64,000 bases of DNA from Callipepla californica brunnescens (taxonomy: Eukaryota; Chordata; Aves; Galliformes; Odontophoridae), in the NCBI GenBank assembly GCA_023055505.1, contig JALIRH010000004.1:39065502-39129501 (forward strand), read 5' to 3'. Positions 23,293 to 34,516 of this stretch are shown here, one piece after another; position 1 is the stretch's first letter, and every line of letters begins with the position of its first letter. The notes under the pieces are model-generated. The model saw only the letters and a list, made by a program, of their open reading frames with translations. It made no database searches and was not told the DNA's origin. A program made the position numbers and the translations under genes.

Positions 23293-26200
23293 TCACTCAT
23301 TTTTCAGTGGGTTTACAATTTTTCCTATGAAGAGGATACTATGAGTGTACTGATCAACAATGAATAGCAAAAATGGACGGTTGAACTTTATAACAGGAGG
23401 AACAGAATGAGGAGCAAACTCTGTGCCAGTGACTGCTGCAGCTTCTGTGCCATTCTCATGAATATTCAGCAGAGCCTTGTGAATTACCTACAAAGGAACA
23501 CAGAAAGTATTACTGTACACACAGGAAGGGGGTGGAATTACTAAAATTTATGCTAAGTTAATTCACCTCCTGCCTTTCACAGAAATGACTCATAGGTCAT
23601 GAACTAAGAAGAAGGAAACTGTCCATGGCAGGTGTTTTAGCAATGTTTCTATGACTAACTTTTGTTCCATTTGGTATTCCTCACCATGGGTGTCAGGACA
23701 GAGCACTCAAATTCAGAGCAGGAATGATTATTTTAGAAGGAAAGGAAGTCAAACTCCAGAGCTGTTCTGTATGTATCCTTAATACCTCATGGGTTAAACT
23801 TCTGTCAGTAGAAAATAAATCTCCATATAAATTTTGGCATTTTCAACCTTTGTTTCACTAAAACCAAGATATTATAATGTTATAATTACTTTTTTTTTTT
23901 TTTTTTGCCCATAGGAATGTTAATTTATCTTCTCTTTATCTGTTCTTCATATGAAACAGGAGGCTTTCCTATAGGAAAGGTCCCTCTTATGTGATTAGCA
24001 CTTCCCAATGCCTTCTACAGAAATTGAAAGTCCGTTAAAATTATAGAATCACATTCATGCATTAAAGAGGCCACTTTTTGCATGAAATATGAGCATGTAA
24101 AGCAACCCAAATAGATGGAGTCTCCTTTTGCATGCTCCTTTTGTTCCTGGAAAAATTTATATGAGCCTCTCAGCCTTAGCCACAATTCCAGGCTGATAGA
24201 AGAAAGGCAGTATTCTTATTTCCAGATCTTAAATGAGTCTGAAAGAACTTAAAGTTACTTTACAAGCTAAAATGTTCAAATTCACAGAGTATGAGCCATT
24301 TTCAGGAATAAGAAATATTCTGGAACATAGCTTAAATCAAGGCAAATGACAAATCCACTGAATTTTCTTTTGACCAACTTACTCTTGAAACCTTCAGATC
24401 AGACTTTCCTGTGATTCCAGACAGATCAGCCTGGTCAGAAAACACATCTGTTACACCCAGATTCATGACCATTTCCTTTAGGTCATAGGTGCCAGAAATT
24501 GATACTTTTGGAATATGCACTTCCATCCTCCTATTAATTCAAAAGAGAGTTATGATAGTTATTACCGTCAAGGTATAACCCGAAGTCTCCCAAGTTGCAG
24601 TAATTCTGTGCTAAAATGCCAGTCTTTAAATACAGAAAAAATGGCAGCAAAAATGTGGGAAGACAATGGTCAGGATGATAAGAAAAGGTAGTATAAGAAA
24701 AATGTTACTTAGGGCTTGTTTTCAACCTTACAACCACCCCCTGAATGTGGTAGTGCAAGCACTTTTGGGCATACATTTGCATTCATTTTCTAGCCCTCAA
24801 GATTTTACTTTTGGAATTCACACCCCATTCTCTCAAAGGGATCTGGTTTCTATGTCACAGTAGTACAACTGTTAACATATTATATTTGAGAAAAGGAAAT
24901 GGAGAAATTAAAAATCAACTAAAAAATGTACCGAAAGAGAAGCTTATTTTCTCAGCTCACAGATCTCTTCCCTCGTGACAAAGCAGTGCTAATTCAAATA
25001 GCTGCTGAGTTTCAAATCATCACATTGTTTAGTCTGTTCGTTTATACCTGTCTCTTTACTTAAACCTCTAATGAACAACAGAAACTTGATAACATTGTTT
25101 ACACCTCAGATTCTGACTACCATGATGCATCCAATTGGAATGTACCGTCTTTTGAGTGATTTTTCCCACTTAGGCACTGTGTCTTTCATCAAGCCATCCT
25201 CCAGCCATTTCATTTTTCCTTCATTGGGCAAGATAAACAATGCTGAAACATTTCCTTTGTATGGAATCTTCACCACCTTGCAAGACAGCTTGTCATCAGA
25301 ATATATTTCATAAAAGCTATCTCGAATCATCATCTTCACTTCAACCAGGGTTTTGGCATTCACATAGAAATAGTCCTTGTGAGTCCCTTTCATATTGAAC
25401 GGATTTTCCCAGTAGGCTTAAAAGTAAGAGAAAAAATACAGTTGCATGCTTATTTCAAGGAGGATAAATTAATATAGTCTAGTCTATTTTACACCAAATA
25501 TATCCACATTAAATGTTTATACTTGTAATTGATGATCAGAGGTATTCAAATTTAATTCAAGATCTTGTTCCCTATCATCTCTGCTATAATATATTCAACT
25601 AACATATATCCAAGATTAAAATTTAGAAAGGTGTTGCAAGTCAGATAAATCAAACAAAATGACTTCATGATGTTATCTTGTTTATTTTAAGGAAAGGAAA
25701 AGTTTGAAGAAGAAGAAAATAAAAGTTCCTGACAAGGATCCAATGAGTTAATTTACAACCTCTTTCCCTTTTAAGCAGGATCCATAGCAGATGACTGCCT
25801 TTTCAAAGGTGACACGATAAACTCCTTCTATGCTTTTTCATCTGTTCCCCATCTTGTAGCATTAAGGAAAATCTTAAATGAAAGAACAACCTGAACTTTT
25901 GGGTCTGATCATAACTTCATTACAGTAAGTGAAATGGGGCTTCTAAGATTTTAACCTTTCAGATTTCTCTTCATGTTTATTCAAATAACTTTTTAATAGC
26001 ATTTTCCTTGTATTAAATCATGTCATTCACTGCACAAATACACAGGGATCACAGTTTATCATTTTAGAACTAAGTACACCTGTTTTTAAATATTGATTAG
26101 AAACAAAATAAAGTTGAAAAATAAGTAGCATAATGTAAAAGCTTAAGTGCTCCAACTACTGTAGAAGTCTGAACTTCCTCCTGTCCCATCACAGTGAAAC

Positions 26201-27494
26201 ACCCCTGATTAGGGTACCTTGATTTGATAGAATACTTGAAGTAATGACTGAATGCCATTTTATTCCTAACACTGTTTTCTGGATGGTAAATTCAGTTTAT
26301 GTCCTGCATGCTGCTACAATAGATATTACCTTTAAGAAGAAGCTAATCGTTGCTGAAGCAGCACATTTCCAAGTACCTCCTGGTGTATATGTATAATGTG
26401 ATGTCTGGCTGTAGAACATTTAGAACCCAACTCCATAATATGTACTCATTTAATAAGCAGGTATTTTAAAATTTTATCATCTTTGATAATATTTGGAATT
26501 AGATTTGTTTCTTCATATAGGATGTATATGTACTGCAGAATAATTTTTGCATTAAAACAAAAGTCTGATAGAAAAATCCACAAATGCATAAATTTGCTGT
26601 GCTCTTGTAAATCCGTAATCCCTGAAGGTTGCAAATAAGTGAATTTTTGTGCTTGCAAGCCTAAAAATATTCTATAAAAATAGGTGTAGTAAGAGGTTTC
26701 AAAGCATGAGATCTGTCCATGTTTCTTATTATTTTAACTTTGTCCTTCTATTAAAAATTATTCAGAATTAATCTGGGATTTTTTTTTCTGTCCAAGTCAA
26801 ACTCAGATATTGCAGCAGTGCCTCTATGACTGAACTTACCTTTGAAATAAATATAGTTAATGAGTACCATTAAAGAGTTTGGATCGAGGTCTGTAAGTAT
26901 TTGATTTATCTTCCCATGGGTTTTGTTCTTTATATGATCATTGATCTCTTTTTTAGCCTCAACAGAATTCTGAAAGTTACTAGAAATAATTTTTCCCATG
27001 TACAGATTTTTGATGTCCTTCAGAAATGTTTTCAGTGGCTTCAAGTTTTTGTCCATGAACAAGGTATTTCCCATGCTCAGCTCCACCTGGCTGTCAGGAC
27101 GGTTCAGCAAGAGAAGGAGATGATGAAAGCCATGGTGTATCTCCTCCTCCCTGTTGTTGGTGAGATTAAAGGCCAGCCCCTCCAGCAGCTGAGCTTGGGT
27201 TGTGGCTCTGGAGCCCAGGGCCAGCAAGGCAAAGGCAGCAGAGACGCTGATGGGGGAGAAGAAAATATTCTTGCCGGGTGTTTGGACAGTTGCTTGCCTG
27301 TAAAACCTGAAGGCAAAGTCTGTGTTGCTGGGGATTATACGCTGGCAGAAAGCGAGAGAATCTTCCTCGTGAGGATGCTGCTCATGAAGGTAAGTTACCT
27401 TGGGCTCTTCATTGTGATGCTCAGACTCTCTCACGCTGGGGTCTGCAGGGTAAAGTATGGCCAACAGCAAGCACTGCAAGAGGATAGCCTTCAT
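23293..27494 (-). CDS. Clade A serpin (gene A), alpha-1-antitrypsin-like with P1 His
   Basis: Probably a secreted plasma serine-protease inhibitor acting by the serpin suicide-substrate mechanism. The joined coding exons are 27,494-26,840, 25,416-25,146, 24,530-24,383 and 23,487-23,293, giving 422 aa with a TGA stop. Each junction has GT-AG and a consistent frame (phases 1, 2, 0). The start is the ATG at 27,494. The upstream in-frame TTG at 27,506 is just behind a splice acceptor and is not used. The protein has a signal peptide ([20 protein letters not shown]), a His/Glu-rich N-terminal tail, NIFFSPIS, the exon 3 core [12 protein letters not shown], hinge [10 protein letters not shown] and the FNRPF signature. 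N-glycosylation sequons include NLT and NKT. The reactive loop [16 protein letters not shown] aligns without gaps to the alpha-1-antitrypsin loop and places His at P1 and Ser at P1'. The hinge is of inhibitory type. The exact orthologue is uncertain. Confidence 0.93.
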
Positions 27495-27509
27495 TATCCT
27501 TTTCAACTA
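27495..27509 (-). other. 5' end of exon 2 and splice acceptor, gene A
   Basis: On the minus strand TTTTTGTCCACACAG precedes the exon sequence TAGTTGAAAAGGATA and then the start ATG. The pyrimidine-rich tract and AG make 27,509 the likely first base of exon 2. A separate untranslated first exon must therefore lie upstream. Confidence 0.6.
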
Positions 27510-28669
27510 CTGTGTGGACAAAAATAAACTGTTTTGGGCCTTGGAGAAAAGTCATGTCAGCTTTTATTTATACCTGCTGCTACCTACAGTAGTTATTTGC
27601 TCTGTTAATCTCCTGACCTGCTCCTTTATAATGAGATGGGTTTGAAACATTCCTGCTTTGATCTCAGGTATAATTTCACCTATAACTTCCCTTTTCAGTT
27701 CCGCTTTCCTTCAGCGACACAAGTCTCTTGTTACTGGATGCTTGTGGAGAGAATAGCATGTGAATATTAAAGAAAAACATGGTTCAGAAGAAGAGATTAA
27801 ATTAAAAGGTTCATTGTTGTTGTTTTTTTATATCTCACTGTAGATCCACTTTATGATGTGATGACACATCAGAAACATCTCTAATGTCTCTTATGTTTAC
27901 CTCTAAGAACACTCAGATTTATCACGATATTTGTGATTGAAAGAGGTTTACGTCAAATGGCAGGACTACATCAATGGAAAAAAAAAATTACAAAAGATGA
28001 AACATCACCTTTCACATTTCTGACTCATTTTAACACATAAAATGAGTAATCAAGTGAGCTAGTAACATTTTTCTTCTTTAATACCTAATTAGATCAGAAT
28101 ACATTGCTTTATTTTAAACCATCACTCAACTGATGCATGTCTTCCAGATGAGTTCCTCTGTTTTTCCAACCCCACCACAGTGATGAGATTGTGAGGCCAC
28201 TGCAGTAGGCTTGGCCTATCTTCCCTGTCTAAATTTTGTACAACCAGGAAACACTCCTTTCAGCAAAGTTAACTTTATGTATCCTGCTTGGAACACACTG
28301 GTGTAAATAAGACATGTCATTCACCTCAGAGTTTTGGCTATCACATCACAAGCTTTAGAGAACCTCTGTAACGACATCAAACCAGAATGACTGTTGGGAA
28401 GTCAGAATATTTTCCCTCACTTTAAGTAACAACATTTCTTCCTAGATATGAAATAGATATTTTGGATAAATATTCATAGCATCTGTAGAGCTGCTGTAAT
28501 GTATCTCCACAATTTGCTATTCGGTATTTCTTGGAAATTAAATTCTTCTGTCATTTCAGTGCTTAGAAACCAAATTTCACCTTTGAAAGCAGATGTGCTT
28601 CGTGACTCACTAGCTAAATGTCATATAGCTGCATCTAAATCTTCAAAGTAAAGATATCTGGGTACTTAC

Positions 28670-28759
28670 ATTGCATTCGGAAGGGTCCTGCACTTGCATG
28701 GGTTGTGCTCTTTCCCGTTGCTTTACTCACACTGCTGTTTTCCTCTGTTAAACATTACA
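28670..28759 (-). promoter_or_regulatory. Candidate untranslated exon 1 and HNF1-like site of gene A
   Basis: A good donor (AAT|GTAAGT) ends a possible exon at 28,670, about 1.2 kb before exon 2. Some 80 bases further upstream the sequence GTTAAACATTACA (plus strand, 28,747-28,759) matches the HNF1 consensus GTTAATNATTAAC at 10 of 12 fixed positions. The same arrangement occurs upstream of gene B. HNF1 drives the liver promoter of mammalian alpha-1-antitrypsin, so liver expression is a reasonable inference. The transcription start itself is not visible. Confidence 0.4.
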
Positions 28760-29225
28760 TGGCCTCAAATACAGATAATCTAAAAGGATAAAGCTAAATG
28801 CTGATGAAGCTAATTTTCTTGGCTACCATATTCACATGACCGCATCTGAACTCCAATCAGAGCTAAGGCCAGTGTTGTGTTCCCTAAGGGTCATAAAGCA
28901 ATGCCTAAGCAGATATTAATTGGAAATGAGATTTTGTGCCAAATACAGCTACTTTGTTCTCTATGTTACCCAACATGGGAATTGCCCTTCCTCTGGAGAT
29001 GTACAGTTCTACTCAGCACTAAGCTCTGACAGCCAGGGTCAGGCCAAGAGAGCTTTGAGGTACACCTCTCCTTCTTAGCAATGCTAATTGACCTACCAGA
29101 TATTTTACATTCGTGAGAGCAATATATACACCCAGTTCCTTTACACAGATTTGTTCCTTGTTTCCCAAAGGTAGCATGCTTTTTTTGAAGTACAAAATGT
29201 TTTGTTCCTAACCCTGATAATATTT

Positions 29226-29372
29226 GAGGTTTAACAAGAGCAAGTGTAGAGTTTTACACCTAGGGAGGAATAACCCCATGCACCAGTACAGGATGGGGGA
29301 TGACCTGCTGGAGAGGAGCTCTGAGGAGAGGGACCTGGGTGTCCTGGTGAATGACAGGCTGGCCAAGATCAA
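29226..29372 (+). mobile_element. CR1 LINE fragment (reverse transcriptase C-terminal region)
   Basis: The plus strand encodes FNKSKCRVLHLGRNNPMHQY and then LLERSSEERDLGVLVNDRLA. This is the conserved C-terminal part of the CR1 ORF2 reverse transcriptase protein. It is truncated on both sides and lies in the interval between gene A and the next relic. Confidence 0.9.
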
Positions 29373-31546
29373 AAGTTCTTCTTATTGGATGTATCATGTT
29401 TATACTTCTTTGGAGGAAAACCATGTTGATTTCTGTAATTGATATTAAAGAGAACTCCACTCTCCTGTTTTCATTTAGCTTCAATTGTAAGAACTGTCAG
29501 GTTTCTGCAAAAAGTTACACAGTGACTGCTCAGTAAACTGTGCCTAACAAAGTGATAAGGTTAAATTAGCCCTATCTAATTTGACAATTTGGTGCTGGCA
29601 CACTATCTGCTAACACAGCTGGTTAAAGATACATGTGTTGGTATGAAATAATGCTCATTCTTTACAAGTTTGTTTTTCAAGTATTGTGTGACTGAATCTT
29701 GCATTTTCAAGTTGTCTTCCCATATAAACTTTGCCTACTCTGACTGTCAAATTTAAAAACTGCTCTGGGTTAATAAGGTTAAGATGTTCTTTATTTTACA
29801 TTTTGATAAGGGCTATTTTAAAGCCAAACACTGGCAATGCTTATATCAAATTAATATTATAGTTTTCTGGCTATGTGAAGTTTCAGTCCTCCAAGAAATC
29901 ACAATCTGTGTTGTCAAGCCCACAGTAACTCCAACCAATATAACTGAGTACAGAAACCTTGAGCCCAGCACAGAGCTAGGCTTCTCAAAGCAAAGTTAGA
30001 GTCACAGGTTTAAGAACACAGTAACTTCACTTATACCTCAGAAATTTGACTTCTATGTTGTTGTTCACATGTTGATGCTTATGGCACAAGCATCACATGT
30101 GAAATTTTCAAGATCATAATTCTAGGACAGGATTTCTCTATTTCTGGATATGGACAGTTTAACCTGCAGACACAGGAAGTGAAGACCTCTAAAGAGAGAA
30201 AATAAGAATTAAGACCATATTCAGCAATGCTCGCTAATGCAATCTTTCTGTATTCTCCAGAAAAATTAAACAGAACTTCATGAACATCCTGTGAAAGAAT
30301 AGGCAAATTTCATAGGAATGGGGATTCAAAGGCAGAGGTGGGATGGGAACCTCCAAGGATGGAGATTTCACAGCCTTTCTGAGCAGCCCCCTCCCAGTAC
30401 TTGACTACCTTATGGTAACAAAAAAAGAAATTCCCGTTTAGGATTTTCTACATTCAAACTATTCATCTTCTTTCCAGTTTCTGCCAGCTTCAACATCATT
30501 CACATCTTTGACATTGTCCTGAAAGTTCTGGGCTACCATTTGTAGTTAGCATTGTTAGCATTAGCTAAGCATGTACCATTTGCTTAGCTTGACCTTGTTT
30601 AGTAGAAAATGAAGGAAAATATCCATGGCTCTGCTGCTCCTCTGTCTTTATCAGGTTAAAGGTAAGGCCTTTGTGTTGCCAAATCTGGATAATCTGGCCC
30701 CCAGGAGAGCATTGGAAAGGCAGTGGAATGGCTCAAAGGAGAGAAAAAAATGCTTTGCCAACAAACTTCGCTGTGACCCACTTGTAAAATCTAATGCAAA
30801 TTCAGTACTGCTGATGATAGTCACCTAGAGATAAGACAGGCTTAAAATACAGAGCTGCTTTCCAGAAAAATATACCAGCAGTGGGAGTGGACTTGTTTGC
30901 TGGCTGCCATTTAAAATGTAATGAGGAATGGAACCTACAAATTGGTAAGAAAACATAATGAAATTATCCATCTTTCCATGAAATGCCATCAGTATTAACA
31001 GAGGTTAATTTATGCTGTTTTACAGATCTATGACTGAGATCAAAGACCAGCATGTGAACAATGAGGAAAAAAAAAAAAAGAGTTTTAATTAATGTTTTTG
31101 AAGTAGTTTCTAAAGAAAGACTGGAACACCCATTAAATCCACTGTGCCAAAAATAGTTCCTCAATTTTAGACACAGAAATGAGATATAAACTTTAGGTCT
31201 CAGTGGTTAGTTCAGTATTGCCAAACTCCATGAATACTGATGTGTTTAGAAAGGCTGTTTTCCTCTTAAACTTCTCTTGACCTTTCAACATCTTTCCCCA
31301 CCCAAATTCCACCTTCATCCAAAGCATACATGTCACATCCAACTGGAGTGTTTTGGAAAGAAAACAGAGCTGGAATTTTTGGGGGATCTTGGGATGAACC
31401 ATTTGGGAGATCAATGTCAGTGAAAAAAATCATTCAAGCATAGTTTTTGCTGCTAAAAACAGTGGAAAGATGGGACAAATCAGACCCTTTACACTGCTTC
31501 TGAATTAGTTTGTTCCTTCATTTTGCTATGCTGAATTAAATTAAAG

Positions 31547-31564
31547 TTTTTTTTTTTTTTTTTT
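31547..31564. repeat. poly-T tract (18 nt)
   Basis: An uninterrupted run of T in intergenic sequence. Confidence 0.85.
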
Positions 31565-32967
31565 AATCTATGATGTCTCAGTTTGTACAGCAGCACAGAA
31601 AGGAAAGTTTTTAGAAGGAAATCAAGAATTGTAATTACGTATGTTTACCCAGCCGTGATTTTGCCCTCATTTTTTCTTCATTTCTTTTTACCCAGAAAGT
31701 GAATTATTGCATTAGGCAGCCTCTATGTGTTACACCATCCAAAAAGTGGCCAAAAAATGAGTCATCTGAGGTTGGAATAGCTCTGAGTTTCATTTATAAT
31801 TCATAGGTCTTAACAACTTAAACCCAAACCCTTATATATGCCGAACAATAAGTGCAAACAAAAATATCAAATAAAAATAGCACAGAAATAGAAATCTTAG
31901 AAAGTGAACAGACAGACTTGAATCTTTATTCTGAAACAGACATTCTCCTGGTCCATGTTCTGCAGAGAGGTGAATCCCTTTTCACTTCTTTTCACTTCAA
32001 TCTGTCTTCTACAGGGAGAAAACAGGAATCTATTCCATAAACAGCATATGTAATATGGGTGGTAGCACAAATGTTATGTTTACACTCACAAGCTACCTCC
32101 TTAACAAGGTGTATTCTGCTCTTTGTTGTGCTGCTTGCACTCCATACAGCACAAAAGCAACAACAATCAGTAAATCAGCTGCTGAGAAAGCTCTCCCATT
32201 TTCCTCTTTTTTAATCCAGGCTTTTAGTGGTTTACATGCTGTTGAAGATAATGTGAAACAAGTTTGAGAAATGTTTCTCACAGAGCTTGTACTAAACATT
32301 CAGATTCACTTTAATTGGAGAAATTTTGTGAGAAACTTCAATGACAGCTACCCAGATGGAATGAGTGATGTGAAGTATGTGATGAAAAGCCAGCAGACCC
32401 TTCTAAAGGATAAACTACTAATGGAGTCATCCATTTCTGATGGATAGTGTAAACCTACTTTTTTCCCCACATTGAAATGGTTTATGACTCAAATTTTTTC
32501 TGACAGTTTTTTTTCTGGTTCATAATGTCCCTAGATTTCTCAGTGTAGAAGCATGTTTCTATCTCTGGGAAGGTGAAGTAGGAAGAGCTAATGAGATGTT
32601 CTGACAGTTTCTGGATCCATAATCTGGAAGCTGTTCATGGAAATCAAACTGATCTTCAAAGATGGACATCCTGTCAATCTTTGTCTGGAAGAAAGCAGCA
32701 GAAATAGCCTGGGAAAAGGTAAACTTTAGCATGCATAGGAGGGATTTTTCAAACAAGGAAATAAAAGGAGTGAAACACGATAGTACTTCAAGTGATTATC
32801 TGTGTTCATCAATGTTTTTTAGTTGTCACAATATCAATTATCACAATACTGCAACAACTTCAAGTGTATTTTCCTAATCAAGAAATATCGAGATATATAA
32901 TAGATATAAAAAAACAAAACCAAATACAAAAACAAATGAACAAAATATACAATAAACTGTGTTGTAT

Positions 32968-33007
32968 TTAAGAGACTCTTAACTCTTAAGAGTTAAGAGA
33001 CTCTTAA
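32968..33007. repeat. 40-bp near-perfect palindrome
   Basis: The stretch runs TTAAGAGACTCTTAACTCTT and then AAGAGTTAAGAGACTCTTAA. It equals its own reverse complement except for the middle base of each GAGACTC block. It can also be read as GAGACTC and ACTCTTAAGAGT sub-palindromes. It could extrude as a cruciform or form an RNA hairpin if transcribed. No gene is adjacent. Confidence 0.85.
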
Positions 33008-33394
33008 CAACTCTTTGCCAATGTTATTCAGGAGACAAATAGCCACAGACCTTCCATCTTGCCCCACAGACTTTTTATTTTTTTTCTGGCCAAATGACAG
33101 AACATAAGCCAGGAATACAATAAGCAGCAGAAATGCTGAGTTAACACGTAATTGTGAAGGGCATCATTTGTTTTGTTCTCTTAATAGCCACTTATTTTTC
33201 AGCAGTGAAAAATCACCAGCTCTCTGGGAAATTTATGTAATATTACCCAGAGATATCTGTTAGTTACTCGTTGGGTTATATTTGCTAGGGTCTCTGAATT
33301 CATAATGAATACATCATATCTGATTTTAGGAGTCAAAAACCCTGAGTGATGAGTCTGGGTCACATCTGGCACTAACCAATTTGTGTGGATCTTT

Positions 33395-33540
33395 TCTTCT
33401 GCAAAGAAGATGCTGTGGGTGTGTTGATCACTGATAAACAGTAGGACCAGAAGACTGGCATTAGTCTCAGACTCGCACACCATTATAATTGGGGCATCAT
33501 GGGGCCTGTCCACTCCAGCACTTCATAAACTTTGCTAATG
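33395..33540 (-). pseudogene. Decayed serpin last exon
   Basis: The minus-strand peptide LLVLLFISDQHTHSIFFAEE, then KIHTN, matches the C-terminal strands of gene A ([19 protein letters not shown], then IVNP). The stretch DQ-x-THSI-x-F is the clearest part. Before it the frame shifts: KVYEVLEWTGP corresponds to HKALLEVDETG at the exon start, but the loop hinge is destroyed and FNRPF is missing. The other exons of this copy were not found in the 4 kb upstream, so it may be a lone remnant. Confidence 0.6.
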
Positions 33541-34196
33541 TTTTTCTTTGTAATCGTGTTCTGAGAATGATGTGAAGAAAGAACAGTATCATGCAGCACA
33601 GGAATGTAATGAGTTATTCAGTATCAAGATAATAGTAACAAGATCTGACGAATTAGTTCTTATGTATTAGAAAATTAATACAAAGGCAATTTGGCTATGG
33701 TGTGATTCTGTGGTATCTCCTGTTTGATGAGAATACACTGGTGTCAGAACCATGTACTTCAGTTTCATTTTTCTCCTTAAACAGCTTCTACCTTCTATTG
33801 TTATTGAAATTCCTATTTGTTATTGCATTTAATACAGCATCAGTAAGTTTTTCAGTAGAATATGCAATTTGCTTTTCAGTTGATGACCTTCGAGGCTTTT
33901 GGCAATATTACAAGCAGTTCTTCCTAGCTGATGCCACACAGCACTGGGAACAAAGACCTGTGCATTGGCACTGTCTGCTGGCTGTTTGAAATATGTTATT
34001 TTCCTTGTTTGCCTTCCAGCATATTATTACTTTCTCTGCCCCCACACTTCTGGCTTCTTTTTTCTGGTTTCTTCTTTTGTGATCTTTAGTACTACTCACA
34101 ATTGCTGTTGGATATATTTTTTTCAATGTCTTTTCAGTTTTCTAAGGATTAAGTGCATCTCCACCATGGATTGATCTTGAGTTTTTTTGAGATTCT

Positions 34197-34237
34197 TATT
34201 TGTTTGTTTGTTTGTTTGTTTATCATTTATTTATTGT

Positions 34238-34272
<35 letters not shown>

Positions 34273-34274
34273 TT
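34197..34274. repeat. (TTTG)n-(ATTT)n compound microsatellite
   Basis: Five TTTG units are followed by an interrupted and then a long pure ATTT array of about ten units. Confidence 0.95.
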
Positions 34275-34384
34275 CACTTTATTTCACTTTGGTAGATAAA
34301 CCTTTGCCAGTTGTAGCAGAACAAGAAATACATTAGCTTTTGCTTTTTTAGAGCGGCAGTTCTTTCATGTCAAACAAAATAGTC

Positions 34385-34516
34385 ACTTTCTAGAGAAATC
34401 TTCTCTAGAGTGAATGACTGTATGGCTCAAAGTAGAGCCATAGAATAGTCTTCTCTCTAGAAAGAGAAGAATACTCTAATTCTCTCTAAAGAAGACTACT
34501 TTGAGCCATACAATCA
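34385..34516. repeat. Nested foldback (inverted repeats)
   Basis: Two 21-bp arms at 34,415-34,435 (TGACTGTATGGCTCAAAGTA, then G) and 34,496-34,516 are reverse complements with one mismatch. Between them is a 22-bp near-palindrome, TCTTCTCTCTAGAAAGAGAA then GA. On the left flank CACTTTCTAGAGAA faces TTCTCTAGAGTG. The whole segment could form a branched hairpin. No coding potential is seen and no transposon ends are recognised. Confidence 0.8.

Larger units (their letters stand above)
27650..32960. other. Intergenic, upstream of gene A
   Basis: Apart from the candidate first exon near 28.7 kb and the CR1 fragment at 29.2 kb, nothing was recognised. A minus-strand frame at 32,559-32,756 follows an acceptor-like TTACCTTTTCCCAG, but it has no serpin similarity and its product is unknown to me. 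Confidence 0.45.

Noticed and set aside
27495..27506. Upstream in-frame start for gene A at 27,506
   Set aside because: The codon there is TTG, three bases inside the exon after the splice acceptor. The ATG at 27,494 starts a normal signal peptide.
26901..27527. A 208-codon plus-strand open frame
   Set aside because: It lies antisense over exon 2 of gene A. That exon is a clear serpin exon with splice sites and a signal peptide, so the plus-strand frame is a shadow.
29260..29484. Minus-strand open frame near 29.3 kb
   Set aside because: It is antisense to the CR1 reverse transcriptase fragment on the plus strand.
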